Positions 47,832 through 60,600 of a DNA stretch of 64,000 nt are shown piece by piece. The position numbers and the translations under genes were made by a program. The notes below the pieces were generated by a model. The model was not told the DNA's origin and made no database searches. It saw only the letters and a list, made by a program, of their open reading frames with translations. Where the stretch lies: NCBI GenBank assembly GCA_029224185.1, contig CM055188.1, positions 19,876,497-19,940,496 of the forward strand, given 5' to 3'. Source of the DNA: Karalla daura (lineage: Eukaryota; Chordata; Actinopteri; Chaetodontiformes; Leiognathidae). Each line of letters begins with the position of its first letter. Within the stretch, counting starts at the first letter, position 1.

Positions 47832-50800
47832 TATATCCCAAAATGACAAAGCAGCAAAATAGCAGCAGTAACACAATGCCTTGTGTACCAACATCAGAAG
47901 AGAGTAAAATGAATGGATAGAACAGACCTGATTGTCGGAAAAGAGCATTTTCTACTTTGTTCCAATTTGGAGCATTTGGATCAGTTCTCACCCGTACCAC
48001 TCCCACCTACCAAAAGTACCACACTCTCCACAAAACAATGTGAAAGTACTTGAGTCCACTACGTACGGGCACAAAAGTGCTCAGGATACTTTTGGACAGT
48101 GCTACAAAGGCGGCAGCTTTCACTGGTCACTGCCACGTCGCAGCGGTCGATTCTGGTTGTACAGAAAAAAAAAAACCACTCACGTCATCATCGTCATCAG
48201 TCGACATGTCGTCCTCCTCATCGTCATCATCGGCATCCAGGTTCCCGGTCAAGTTCTCTGTGTCACTGCTTTTGTGGCTCTGGTGCTGGGCAATGAAAAC
48301 ATCATCGGTGAGAATCAGGTTGGAACCATAAAAGGCTGTAGGTAAGTGTATATCTTGACCTCGAAACAAGAAATGAAATACCTGTGAATCTGTGACTTCA
48401 CTCTGTACAAAAGAAAAAAGAACAGTTTCTATTACATTAGATGGAATTGCAAAAAACCCCAAATGAAGTTTGTGACATTGTAAGACTGCAATTGAAAGAC
48501 TGAATTTTATTGATAAATATACAGGCAAACTGTGAAGTGTAGATTCAAACAGATCATACCAGCTTTCATTACCTCGAAACTGACGCCGTCATCAAATAAA
48601 TCATTAGTCTGTCTTTGCAAACTTCCATATCCAGGAGTCTAGATGAATGCACAAGATGAAAAAGCATCGATGCAGATTAGAACAAAGCGGCAAAGTGCAA
48701 TAAAAATATAAATAAAAATAAACAATGACCACTGTGGACATTTCATCGTACCTTGCGAATAGGGCAAATACATTTACGTTTTCTACATATGCGTTTCCGG
48801 GACTCGGGGCTCTGCAGCCCATGCTTGCAGTTTGCACATTGCCCACAATTCACAGTATTGTGACATCCAACACACTGTCCACAAGGGATCCACTGCAGGC
48901 AATGTGGAAGAACAGAAAGAGAGAAGACGGTTGTTTCCTCATGTCTCACACCTGTGTAATTTTTTTTTAAGCATCACATTGAATGAATTTAATCCAGCTC
49001 AGAGATCAGATAGAGCCTGACGAATATGAATACTGTATCTTTGTGCCAAATAATCTTTTTAAAAAGTGCCGACAGTGGTTCAGTGATCCGCCATGTTCAA
49101 CATCATAGCATCCGACTATAAAGAAACATTAAAAGGTTGGAAATCTGACTCCACAGCAGTATTACACTACAAAGATCTATGCTAAGGAGAGTAGCTGAAA
49201 GTGTATTTAGGCTGCTTGTCATCGAATGCTGCTTTACCTTTCTGAAACGGATCATCGGGTGCTCTTTTGTTTTCGATGCTGCAGGAATTGAAGAGACATC
49301 GATGTGTCAAGATGAGTAAAACATTACTACCAGATCAAAGATATTCCCATGATATCTAACATCACACAATGTGGCTATTAAACTGGCATACCCCAACAGG
49401 TAGGACAGCAAGGCCTCTTCCTTTGTTTGTCATACCATGTGCCTGTGAAGGAAAAACCACACTTGGCACAGACCCTGACAAGAGAGAGAACAAAGAAGAA
49501 CTCAGCACGTGTCCTCAATTTCATTGACAGGTTTAGAAAGATTAACTAAACTAATAAGGGACGTACAGAGTGCTGTCTTCTGTTCCAATTTCTCCATTTA
49601 TTGAGGGGAGCCGGAGCGGTCGGTTTGAGGATGAGGGAAGGGGAAGCTTGATTTTGTCTTCATCTGGCGCATCTGCACTGCGAAATCCTTGATTTGGAGT
49701 TGGCATTGTAGTTAGCGGGAATGTACCTGTCTGGTTGCTGGGCAGGATTTTGGACACCTGACTCCCATTCGGTGAGTCTGGATTGTCAGTCCCCTCGCCT
49801 CTGTCAACCACGCTCGACCCAGAGGAGGAACAGTTCCGTTTCCTCCTCTAAGAGATAAAGAAGAAAACAGACACCGTAAGGTACACATCTTACACGTTTG
49901 AAGCTTAAATCTATGAGGGACGTTAGTACCTTATGTCTACCTCTAATCCTTTCTAATGCTGCATGGTTTTTCAAGAACTTTCCTGTCTTGTAGTCAAAGG
50001 ATGCCAAGTCCATAAAGTGGCAAAGCAGTTCAACGCGGCTTCTCACTCGGCTACCCTGCGGACTGCAAGAGAAAGATATATAGAGTTTTTAAGCCGTTCA
50101 TCTCTTACATTCAGATTCGTCTTTAGGTCCAACAGTGTCATGATGAAAGGGACCAAAAAGGCGAAAACCTACTTTACCTCAGATGACACAAAAGTGTCCC
50201 GACCTCATACGACTTTAACAAAAAAAAATCTTATAAGTGCCACAATGAGGAAATTCAGGAACTGCAGCAGCATGGGAACAAGTGAAGTGAGGTGAGGTGC
50301 CTTCCTCAGAGGCATATCAGCTGTGTGGAGCTGAAGTTTCCTTCATTTTCCATTTGCTTTTTCACCCAACTTCCAGGGAAAGATTGCCTCAAATACCTGG
50401 ATCATCAGTACTGGATCCCAGCACAGCTGTCCTCTTCCTCCACTGCTTTTTGCCCTCTACACAAACCAGCTGCACATCCACCCACCAGTCTGTCCTTCAG
50501 TTTGTCGATACCCTCATCTGTCTCATCTCTGGTGAGGATGAGTCCGCCTACAAGTGGGAGATCGACCATCTGGTACAGTCACAAAAACGCTCTTAACCCA
50601 GCTGAGATGGTGATGACTTAGAGAGACCATAACAGATGAGCAGTGAAGACCGTCCATGACCTCTTCTAACCCAAACATAACCTAGGCTGAGAAGCTTCCC
50701 TCTGGCAGGAGACATCCATGTGGACCAAAACCTCAGGCCCTAACAGCGGCCTGCTTAACATAAAATGTAGGAGAAATCTGATGGTTGATGAAGCCGTTTT

Positions 50801-53132
50801 TGGTGCTGACAAATTCTAACTATGATGCAGAGAAGCAATTTAATATGGTGCGTCACACTGATGTCTCACCCATCTCACCAAACACTTGTGAATTTGATGT
50901 CTTGCCAGATTAACAAATTCATTGACACACACAGCAATGAGGTCAAGATTTGTGGCAAAATGTTTAAAAACTGTACAACATACAACACCACAGTTCAACA
51001 AGTTTCAGAAAAGCCATTTGGCACGTTTCATGTAAATTTAATGTGATGATTATTGTCAATGACTCTGCACTAAGAGATTCTTGGGGTTTAGGTAAAATCA
51101 TTCAAATGAGTCAAGATGCAAAAGGACTTGTGTGCAGTGTTTGTTAAAACAAAATTCATTCATTCATTCATTCATTCATTAAATTCTGGAAAGACCTGTT
51201 GAAAAATTCTCTTATTTGTGAAAAAAGCTCATGAATCCTCTTGTGAGACTTGCTGAAATGAACAAGAGGTATAAAAACATAGAATCTGTCTGTGTTTATG
51301 TGCATTGATGGCTGATTTTTACTATTATATGAGAAACTGAAAGCCTCACTGCCTCCCCAATTAAGGGCTGGGAAATGAATGCTTCTGGTGTGCTTTATGT
51401 CTGTGATGCCAGTATTGCCTGTGAGCCTAATTACAATTGTTGTACAGCACCAGAATGTAGTACAACATTATGTATGTGCTCTTGATCGTTTTTTTATGAA
51501 TGGAAATGATACTGTTACCGTGGCTCTGTGATCCTCTGGCTTGCAATATAAGGGCGGACATGTGCACTCTGACTGGTTGAATGCTACATACAGGTGGAAA
51601 GTGGATTAGTGGCAGTGTTGAGCATTATCAACACTTAGTATTGCTAAGTTGTTGAACTGAATTTTTCCTTTGGACATCTTGTGGAATACCTTCATGTTTG
51701 AGGAACAAAAGACAAGCTTAGATGTATTAGTACTATTACCTGGATGTACAAAACAGTGAAATAAAAGCTGCAGAACAACAACCCGGCCTTCTTTGACTTG
51801 AGCCATTGGTAAAGAGTGTTAGTTTGCTACTGCTATCGCTTTTTATGGTTTTCTATGAATGGAGGTGATACTGTTACATCATGTTGCATCATCTCATATT
51901 GTTCAGTGGCTCTTTAATACTGACAAACACTATTTTTAGATGGCATATTTACCTCATGTAATATACATCCTTCTGTCCCATGCTGCTGCCTGAGCGCCGG
52001 ACTACTTCTTTGCGCTTCCATCCCTCTCCGAGTTCGGGCCATTCGAACCATCCTTCATCACTGCGTGAGCGTTTCCCACGTGGTATCTTAGGCCTGGGGG
52101 AGAATCAGACATATTTAACCCCAAAGCATTCAAGAAGCTGTGGATATACTGAGGCTGAGCTACAATACATTGCATATACATTCCCTATCAACAGATAAAA
52201 GAAAAGTTGCCTCAGGGACCAAGGTGTGCTGATCATAAACCTTCCTCACCTTAGGTGTCCAAACTATTCCACAAAAAGGCTGTGTGGCCACAGGTTTTCC
52301 TTCCAACCAAGCAGCAGCACACTGGACTCAACTCATTTAACAAACAATCCCAATTTTCAGACAGTCAATTGAGGACAGTCAGACTGTATGCTCTTGATTG
52401 GTTGGAACAGAAACCTGCAGCCACACGGCCCTTTAAGGGTTAGTTTGGACACCCATCTTCCAGATCCTGTACGTAAATATTACATGGAAGCTGAGCCCCG
52501 GAAAGCTGGACGCTACCTAGGACATACTTAGATCCTCACAAGCAGGTTGAATTGACATTTTCACACATCACAGCTCACCTTACAACTACAAGCTGGATAT
52601 TATAACTGTCTGCATGCCTTAATGGTGCTTTATCAGGACATTATATACCAGTAAAACATTGTTCAACGTACACAGAAATCTTTTTGGTAGTCTTTTCACT
52701 TCCTGTCATGCTCTCACTTTCTTCTGCCAGGCTTTCTTCATCTTGGTCATTTTTATCAAGACTAGTCGCGGCATCATCATCATCGTCATCACACTCTTCA
52801 CCATCGTCGTCGTCCTCCTCCTCCTCATCATCCTCGATGGGCTCAAACCACTCCATAAAGGGCTCATCGCCAGTAGGCTTGACATCCTCTTCAGGGTTTC
52901 CCGGGGAGGGATCCTCCTCAGTGTTGTACTCTAAGGGAGGTATCATGGCTTGAGGATCCAGTGCAGAGTTCTCCTCTGAAACCAGCATGTCTATGGGTGC
53001 CATGAGCTCCTGGGCTGCTACTGCTGCCTCGGAGGAGTCCCCTGACTTACTGCTCTCTCTCTCCTCTGTATTAAGTCCCACATCTTCCTCCACAGGCTCT
53101 CCAAAAGCATAGGGGCTCTGGAGAGGGTCCAT
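43492..53132 (-). CDS. mbd1: Methyl-CpG-binding domain protein 1
   Basis: Fourteen coding exons join in phase to 806 aa: 52672-53132, 51953-52093, 49930-50062, 49567-49847, 49392-49474, 49238-49278, 48752-48892, 48573-48638, 48382-48402, 48184-48285, 46049-46210, 45786-45959, 44120-44218 and 43492-44007. MBD1 is a nuclear repressor that binds methylated CpG. Seen in order: an acidic N-terminal extension (1-150); the MBD (about 170-235, GWKRKEVVRRSGSS then SRVRSRVELLCHF); a basic HKRRKRN stretch; a Cys-rich CAKCGFSFTG segment; a CXXC finger without KFGG (381-427, CGQCVGCHNTVNCGQC); an acidic linker; a CXXC finger with KFGGSNKKRQKC (491-544), the type that binds unmethylated CpG; then ITQIISLAD, matching PVITEIFSLGG near the human end. 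About 160 further residues follow that human MBD1 (605 aa) lacks. Adjacent same-strand cxxc1 supports orthology. Confidence 0.9.
44035..44064. repeat. (AAAT)n microsatellite in an mbd1 intron
   Basis: A short AAAT run between the last two mbd1 exons. Confidence 0.9.
44375..44470 (+). repeat. Fragment of a hAT-like interspersed repeat
   Basis: CACTGGTCCCCAACCTTTTT followed by AGCACCACGGAC resembles the terminal sequence of an abundant fish DNA repeat (GGGGTCCCCAACCTTTTTGC and CACGGACCGG). Only one end is present. Recognition is from memory. Confidence 0.5.
44555..45679. repeat. Direct repeat, copy B, within an mbd1 intron
   Basis: It is the partner of 36270-37396, in the same orientation at a distance of about 8.28 kb. 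The shared minus-strand open frame begins MKSNRGYVYCKACIST at 45017 and ends differently (HSELEEMKKM). It differs from copy A at one residue over the first 50 codons. It lies between mbd1 exons 45786-45959 and 44120-44218. Confidence 0.85.
46211..48183 (-). other. Large mbd1 intron, AT repeat inside
   Basis: No further exon was recognised. It holds a CpG-containing patch near 46.73-46.86 kb, a 20-base tandem duplication near 47.57-47.62 kb (CAAACCAAAGGCAAAGTTCA type) and the (AT)n run listed separately. Confidence 0.55.
47764..47828. repeat. (AT)n microsatellite
   Basis: About 30 AT units, fully self-complementary, within an mbd1 intron. Confidence 0.96.
50330..50760 (+). pseudogene. Degraded reverse-transcriptase fragment of a non-LTR retrotransposon
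   Basis: In mixed frames the plus strand gives a decayed version of a fish LINE catalytic region: LPPLLFALYTNQL (from LSPLLFSLYTHDC type), then LQFVDTLICLISGEDESAYKWEI (from IKFADDTTVVGLISGDDESAY type, with the FADD residues mutated to FVDT). Later codons are shifted or stopped. It lies in the mbd1 intron 50063-51952, antisense to the gene. Confidence 0.7.
51155..51181. repeat. (CATT)n short microsatellite
   Basis: Six CATT units in an mbd1 intron. Confidence 0.9.
52254..52453. mobile_element. Non-autonomous DNA transposon (MITE) with about 55-bp inverted termini
   Basis: The left end GGTGTCCAAACTATTCCACA and the right end, read in reverse complement GGTGTCCAAACTAACCCTTA, continue as matching arms through GTGTGGCCACAGGTTTTCC and GTGTGGCTGCAGGTTTCTG to TTCCAACCA. 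The total is about 200 bases with no coding capacity. The end sequence resembles hAT-derived fish MITEs. It sits in the first mbd1 coding intron. A related one-ended copy is at 61.1 kb. Confidence 0.8.
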
Positions 53133-53905
53133 GTTACCTGGCGCACTTATTTAAGCCCTAGATGGGCCAAAGTGCAGCAGACAACTGAGATATAGTCTAT
53201 AGTCGGTCTTGAATTCCATTTAAGTTGGTGTATTTTCAAGAAGTATCTAAATGTTGCCACCAAATGCCCAACTTCTACACTTGGCACATTTCAATATCTG
53301 CCCAGCTTTCCAGCCTGGGAAGCCTGAGAAGAGGAGGGGGAGGGAGGGGAGGAGACGGAAGGTTTTCGATTAGAAACAGAAACTGTTTGGAGTCCGATGT
53401 GCAGCGGTGTCTCTGCGAAACGAATGGTAATACACCCTAAAATGTTACTTTCTGGCTGCTTCAAAAATGACTAATAACGATGAGCTAATAAGTTAAAAGA
53501 CCTTCTTGTGCTCCTAGTGGGAGCGCTGCATATATTGCTCACCTGCACAATCAAGCAAATGTAACAAGTCTCAGCCAAAGTTAGCCATAATGCATCATTA
53601 TACAATTACAAACACCGACTGTCTGTCCTTAATTTTCCCACAGCACTTGCTTTCTATGCAGGTGACGAGGAGTGATAGTGCGTAGGTTTTTTAACTGGGA
53701 GATCAACACAGAAACACGGGATGACCGCGAGCTAACCTGTTTTTATTCATTATTATTGTTGTTGGGTTTTTTTATGTTTGTTTATTTTCACAAAGTGCCC
53801 ATGAGCCTTTAAAGAGTCATTCTCCAGGGTGGAGAGTCGTGGCATGGTAATAGTAAAAATGGCATGAAGTTTGTGTTAGAAAGGGGGCAGAAAGAGCGCA
53901 GATAC

Positions 53906-54060
53906 CTTAGTGTTGTTCTCCAGCAGGGCCCTGGTCACTGTGGGAAGCAGGCAGGGCTAATGTTGCTAGCAGCCATGCGTCGGCAGAAGCTGAAACTGCA
54001 GCGACAGGAAATACAATGAGTCAAGATGGCGAGCCACGAGCCCCCCCCCGTACACGTCAT
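53906..54060 (-). promoter_or_regulatory. Probable mbd1 5' untranslated exon and promoter
   Basis: A minus-strand donor (AACACTAAG followed by GTATCTGC) ends at 53906. The first coding exon begins after a possible acceptor GCGCCAG five bases before the ATG, which implies a non-coding first exon here. The upper part is GC-rich with an ACGTCAT (CRE-like) site and a CCACGCCCAC (KLF/Sp-like) site near 54.05-54.08 kb. The start site is not fixed. Confidence 0.45.
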
Positions 54061-54099
54061 CGGTGACCACGCCCACTGAGAAGGAAGAGGGACCTGCAG

Positions 54100-57000
54100 C
54101 ATCAGCGAACGACTGCAAAACAGACACAATTTTCACCCCAAATGATGCTACATTCGGAACAATAGAAATATCTTACACAAGCATATATATGTTTTTGGAA
54201 ATTGGATTAAATGGGATTTTATTTAGTTAAGCAGTTCTTCAACTATTCCCACAGCACCAAAGGAAAAGATTTTGATGCTATCCCATCTTTTGTTATAATG
54301 CTTCTAAAAACTTGAGTGCTTCTCAGCAGACTTCAGAAATCACAGATCTTTTTTGCTCTTTGAAAAGGAGCTCAAACAATACATTTTAACTATACAACAT
54401 TCAGAAAAAAGTAATGCTGACAGATTTTTGTACTTTAAGTAACATTTGTATAGGTTAATTCATTTATTTATTAACTTTTTTTCAACTATGTGATCCCCTG
54501 CCATTGTTCTATGTTCTTAGAGGTTAACCAATGCTAAATCATCCTTTAGTGTGAGTATGGGAGTGAATGAAACTGGGTTATTTAATAAAAACAAAGTGAG
54601 AGGTGGCAGATATCAAGTGGAAGATAAGAATTGTCATAAGACTGAGAGCACGGCAGAAGAGATAGGGTGGAGGACAAAGTCGCCTCATCCAACCTTCATT
54701 TTCCTTTAACGTAGTTGATAAACATTATTTTTTCAATTCCTTTCTTCTAATTTTTTTTACTTTAACAAAACATTAACACATAGACACATTTAAGGAATGA
54801 ATGTATAGGAATATGTGACTTGCAGAATGACATTTAATTATGTGTTTACAAGACTAAAGGAAAACATTTTTCATCTGTCAGGAGACAGATACGGCCTCTC
54901 ATTGAGACATCACACGGAGGCTCTGATAACAACGTCGTGACCTCCCTTTTCAAAAGTAGTTTGTGTGAACACATGAGGCAAATCTCCACTCAGTGGTTGA
55001 ATATTGTTCATCCTACAGAAAAGTAATGAGCTAGATGGTAGGACATGAGTAACTTTCTAGGAGATTCCTGAAACCCTGATATGCCGATACCCTGAAAGAG
55101 TAAAATGACAGAATTTAGGGCTGCTTCAGAGCACACTCTAGCTATTCTAATTGTCTCTGGTCAAATATTGATAAACATTTTTTATAAACAGACATCTTCG
55201 ATTCCAGCAGAGGTGGAGGAGCAGGGCATAGAAGATGAAGACATATGGACGAAAAATCACAGACCAACTTGTTTTACAAGTGGCTCAGAATCTCAAATCT
55301 CTAAAATAAACTGGTTTCACACCTTCTGTGTGCTCTTTGTGTTTGTCTGTTTATATTAATCAGGCTGTGTAGTCCCCTGTAGATCAGGAGTGGTGTTCCT
55401 TTGTTAAAAATGAAGCCTTATTTTTTTTGTTTTCGGCTAGTTTAGACAAATATCTCTGACAGATCATGTTCTTTTTTTTTTGTTGTTGTTGGATAACACA
55501 CTTTACCCTTCCCTGCTGTTAAGTGCAGTTAAGTTACCCCACGGGATGAACTTAAAGTTAATAAACAACCTGGTGTTAAGGCCAGTTGGTTCAGAACATA
55601 ATGAGAGCTTGTCCATGAATCAATATCTATTAAAATATTCCCAAAGGCAGGGGCATTGTTGACCTAAAATTTGCCGAGGAAGGTTTGGGTTTAACTGTGT
55701 GCAGGCGGAGTTGATTGTCACTCAACAAGGCTGAGTTTTGCCAAATTCCAAACCAACCCATTAAGAACGCAATTACTTAGATGTGTGTTCATGTGAAGTC
55801 AGGGTCGGCGCGTAAGTGCTGTTCCATTTCCAGCTCATCAAGTCAGCAGCTCTGGGTCCAGAGATGAGGCTAGGTTGAAAATCTGTCCGGCTCATGTTCA
55901 GCAGGAAGCCAAAAAGAAAACACAACACAGATGAGCACAGCTCGAGCCCCAGCCAGAAAGCTGTAAAATGGAAATTGAGGCTGACAAAGCTGTAAAGCTA
56001 TGTGAGCTCAAGCTTGAGTCTCAGAAGGGCCGTTCTCACTGAGTAACACAGGTACATTTGTTGTCGAGTCTCTCCTTTGACTCAGTGAAAGCAGCCATTC
56101 TACAAGCGTGGTTCCTGAAGCATACACACAAAAGTTCATAAACCACAAAAAAGGTCACAATGAGACTTTTGTTGAATTTACTCAGTTGCTTGCCAACTGC
56201 TTAATTTTAAAGTGAAAGGAGCAACAGCAGTGCTAAATTATCATAATTTTTCCTTTGTCATGTTGTGGCTTTTTGTTAATGTAATGTCTGTGGAATTCAT
56301 AATAAGTTTAGAAGAAAGTAATGTCAGTGGATTGTTTTTTGTTGCTTTTCTTCTTCTCTGGACTGTACTCTGGATGGTCAGTTCTGTCATCTTTCATCTG
56401 TTCTTTCAGGTCTGTAGCCATCCTGCTTTAGTGTTTTAAAGAACCGGAATTTGATTCCTTGATTTCTCAATCAATAATAGGGAATACTGTTTGGGAAAAG
56501 ATCAGCAGGTCCAGTTGTCTGTCAGATAAAACAGGATGACAGTACCTTTTCCTCCCGTTTTTAGTACTCTGTGCAAGGACACTCACGGCAACACGTTTGT
56601 GAGATGGTAATTGTTGACCCTGGTGGGAACTTATCTCCATTGAAGTGCATGTGAGTTTTACGATAAGACTATCCCTGGAAGACTGTATTGTCTGAACCGA
56701 GGACATCACCACCGCAGAGCTCGTATTGTTTAGGCTAATCGTTCATTCGTCCTTGGCACGAGTCTGGCCTTTAAAAAAAACCTTTGTCCGCTTTTTGTGA
56801 CATCTGAACATCATAAACCCGATTTGACGGATGTCATGTGGACCTAAACTGGATACAGGCTTGTTTACACGATGCCTTTTAAAACGAGTCGAGACAGAAG
56901 TCACGTCATTCAAAATCCACCGTTAGTGTGCTTTTTTCTCCCTTTTCCAAGTAAACGACATTAACAATAAGGGTTAAAATTGCTCAACTTCAGAATTGGC

Positions 57001-57653
57001 GTCCATACACGCTATGTAGCCATAGAGATGTAGACCTATGCCTGTAGCGTCCATATTTACTTCCGTAAACACAGCGTAGTGCGTGTGACGTCACAGTTTC
57101 TATGCGCATGCGGGTCGTTTCAGGGCCGTACAGACTGCAGTCTGAAGGCGGTGGCATTTGGATTGTAATGTGACCAACCACGCAAAGAAGAATGGGATCT
57201 CAGCAAAAAAAAATCTGAATTAACTATTAAGAAAAGTCTAAGTCTAAAACAAAAAAATGTCAACGTAGTCTATGAAACCTTTTCCATCACACGTCATCTT
57301 GAACTCTGGAGTACTTTCTCCTGCGACAAATAGGGTCCAGGTTTACAATGTACAACAGGGAGCACAGTGCCATGAAACCAATCAAAACAACGAAACAAGT
57401 GTAGCCAGGAACAAATGCTTTATGCGGGTAACTCTTACAAAAACAGAAATTTCATAAGCAACAACTCAATCAGTCACAAAAAATATTTACCCATTTACAT
57501 ATTAATGTGCACAATCATAACTGTGTTACCTAGTAGGAAAAACAAATGAGTCAAAATGGTCATGTTTGTTCTAGAGGTTCAAAGCCTTAACATCCAGATC
57601 TGATACTCTGTACAGTGGTGCACACATCCCTGACAAGCCACAGACCCGGCTCA
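54100..57653. other. Intergenic spacer between mbd1 and cxxc1
   Basis: No supportable gene. The stretch is AT-rich with short open frames only. The part 56,850-57,170 may be a decayed DNA-transposon remnant (TGTTTACACGATGCCTTTTA, then ACGTCACAGTTTCTATGCGC) but I could not pair its ends. Part of this region will be the cxxc1 3' UTR. I did not find a clear AATAAA near the stop. Confidence 0.5.
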
Positions 57654-60600
57654 CTACCTATCCTTGTTGCCACGGAGATCGGTCGTCGATGGATCGTGTT
57701 GAATAGTTTGGTGCAACATCAGAGCGAGTAGGCCAGCCCTGTTGGTCATAGCCGCCCTCACGTTACGCTCCTGTTCAAAAAGTTCGTCCAGCTTGTACCA
57801 CTGTTGAGGGAAGGGAGACAGACACAGGTTAAAATACTCCTTCACTCTAGGCTGATAATCAAGAGCCTCCAGCATAAACTCTTTAGCATGTCTTTACAGG
57901 TGAGAGGTAGAGGTTCCCTAGTTTCTTAACTAGATAGATTCTTCCATCTTCATCAATGTTCAGTGCAAGATGTTGTTCTATGTTCTATTACTCCAACAAC
58001 TAAGAATATTGCAGTATTTGTTTATTATTCATTCCCATTTATCAATTCATGAAAAAACCTGTAGCAGCATTATGATGGATAGTGTGATATGGCACTTCCC
58101 AAGGCAAGAATATCCAACTTAGATTTAAGTGAAAAAAGGAATTAAGAAAAAAAGAAAATCTATGCTATGCTAAATGTACCCCCATACCTCCGCCCACCCA
58201 CAGGAACTTACTACTCTGACACGCTCCAGATCAACTTCTGCTCTCCTGAGCTTTTCCCAGTTGTAATGTTTGTTGCATTTCCTTTTGGAGACCCTGCAGT
58301 ATTCTCCCGTCAGCTCAAACACGTTCCTCACCAGAGGACAGCCACACACCTCATCCACTGGAACCTTGAAGTAAAACAAAAAGAAATAGTAAGAGATCTA
58401 TAAGAATACAATGTGAAAGTTAATAACTTTGCTGGTCTAATCTAATTAGCCATTTGTGAAATTTGCTGAAGGGTTTTCATTTACTTTGGGATCTCTGGAA
58501 TGCTCTGGACACAAAACCTGAAGTCTCTTGCAGTAGGTTTTGCTCTGGGGATTGTACACATCACAGAAGAGTCTGGTCGCGCTGTGGAAAAACACATTAA
58601 CATGAAAAACTGTTAGTAGAGGCAACAGAATTACGAATAATTGTTGTATAAGCTGAGAGTATTTACTGTCTTACCCCTCTATTCTTGTGGGGAACATGGA
58701 GCCAAAGGAAGTCTGACTCTCATACTGTCAAGGTAATTGTTAGAGAAACAAACATGCATTACTTGAGAGGCTTTGAGTGGGAGAAAAATGTAAAGAAAAA
58801 TAATAAAATAATACTGAGACGACATAAGTTACCTTTGCGTAACATCTCTCCATATGCCTCAGTGCAACTTTTGGATTGACAGGATGACTACAAGACACAC
58901 AGAAAATCTGCAGGTCTGTGTCTTCACTATCACCTTCATTCACCTACAAAACAAAGAGTTAACCATTAGAATCTGTATCTTGTGTTATTCTGCTTCAGCT
59001 GCTTCAAGTCTCTGATTAACCCCGAAATTACACCACTACTGTATTAATTACATCCTGACTGCAGTAGGATGCAACAAAAGTGTAAATTCTGTGCCGTCAA
59101 TTTCTGCAGGATGCATAACGTGATGGCAGAACGGGACAGATGGAGTCGCAAAGCTGAGATTTTAGACACCACTTCATTCGCAGGAAATCAACACGCTTCT
59201 TATGTGTGTAAACACAAGAAGCAGATGATTATGATGTCTCATTAATGCAGTTCAGTTAAGAAATGTTGTGTTCTCAAGTCGGGTGCATTTATTTTATAAA
59301 AGCTTTTATATCTTGTACATTTGTCTGTCAAAAATAGAACTGCATCTTATTTGGCATCTAGCATGAAAATAGGCTTATTGACTTAAGTGGGTGCCGATCA
59401 GCTCGGTAGATGCCACGGTACAGTTAGGCTTGAGGTGTAATTTCGGTGTTTGAGGCGATGAAGCATTTTTAACAGGACAAGTTGCGCAGATACACAAACA
59501 CCCATGCAGGCTTCACCTCCTCGTCCTGCTGAACTGCCTGCTGCTTGGCTTTGGCGATGATGCCTTCCAGTTCATGAAAACGCCGCTCCATCTCCGTAAG
59601 GCGCAGCCGGGCGTTCCGCTGCTCATGGCGGATGCGCTCCAGCTGCTTTTTACCTTGCTCCTCAGCGATGCAAGGACTCTGCTGCCACTGCTGGATGCGC
59701 TGAGGGAGAATCTCGTATATCCGGCTGTGAACCACAAATTGCACAGGTAAGTGACTTTTCAAAAGGCTCAAAGTTCAAATCAAGATTTTGGTCTGCCTTT
59801 CGATTGCTATTACGATAGAAGCAAAGAAAACCTCATTATAAATTACTTATACGCTGCTATCCTTATTATTAGCTCAATTTAAGATTCACTCATTCTGATT
59901 ATACGAAGAAATCCAAAAGTGCAGTTTGGTAGATAGGGAAGAGGTACAAAAACGTTTCTAACGTTCAGGCACTAGATGGAGCTATAGTACTATCATTGAC
60001 TGCACACTGGAGATAAAACATGACCAATTGCTTAAAACTAAAATAAATTATCCTTAAAAAGAAACACCGTCATCATTTGCTCTATGCAGGCATGCAGAAG
60101 AGAGTATACATCTTAAAAGAGGTACACCATGATGAATGTCAGGGTCCTTACTTGGCAGCTAACTTCATGCCACAGTCCTCAGAGCAGTACTTTGAGCTGG
60201 TTCTTGCTGCTTCCACACAACCTGGTCCCAGACACTGGCGCAGACCTGTGCTGTCCCGGAGATCGCCTTTCTCACTGTATCTGTTTCTGTCTTTGTGTTT
60301 CTGCTTCTGTTTGTGGCGCCGTGACTCCTTCTGAAATAAAAAAAAAAGAAGAAGTGTTGAACCATTTTATGATTTTGGAGAAAAGAGTTAACACCCGAGG
60401 TGATTATTCAGATAACCAACAAGGTCTTACTTTCTTGTCAAACTTCTTTTCTCGTCTCTTGACGTGTTTGACCTTCACAGCTTTCTTTCGCATCACGGGA
60501 CTGAACGCATGCTCGTCGTCATCATCACTGGCCCATTCCTGGAGAGGAGACAGCAAAGAAATGACTCAAAACACCCTTCCTGAACCAAATGTCTCAGCTG

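Noticed and set aside
56850..57170. Possible palindromic DNA transposon
   Set aside because: Motifs are suggestive, but I could not pair terminal inverted repeats or find a duplication, so it is only mentioned in the spacer entry.
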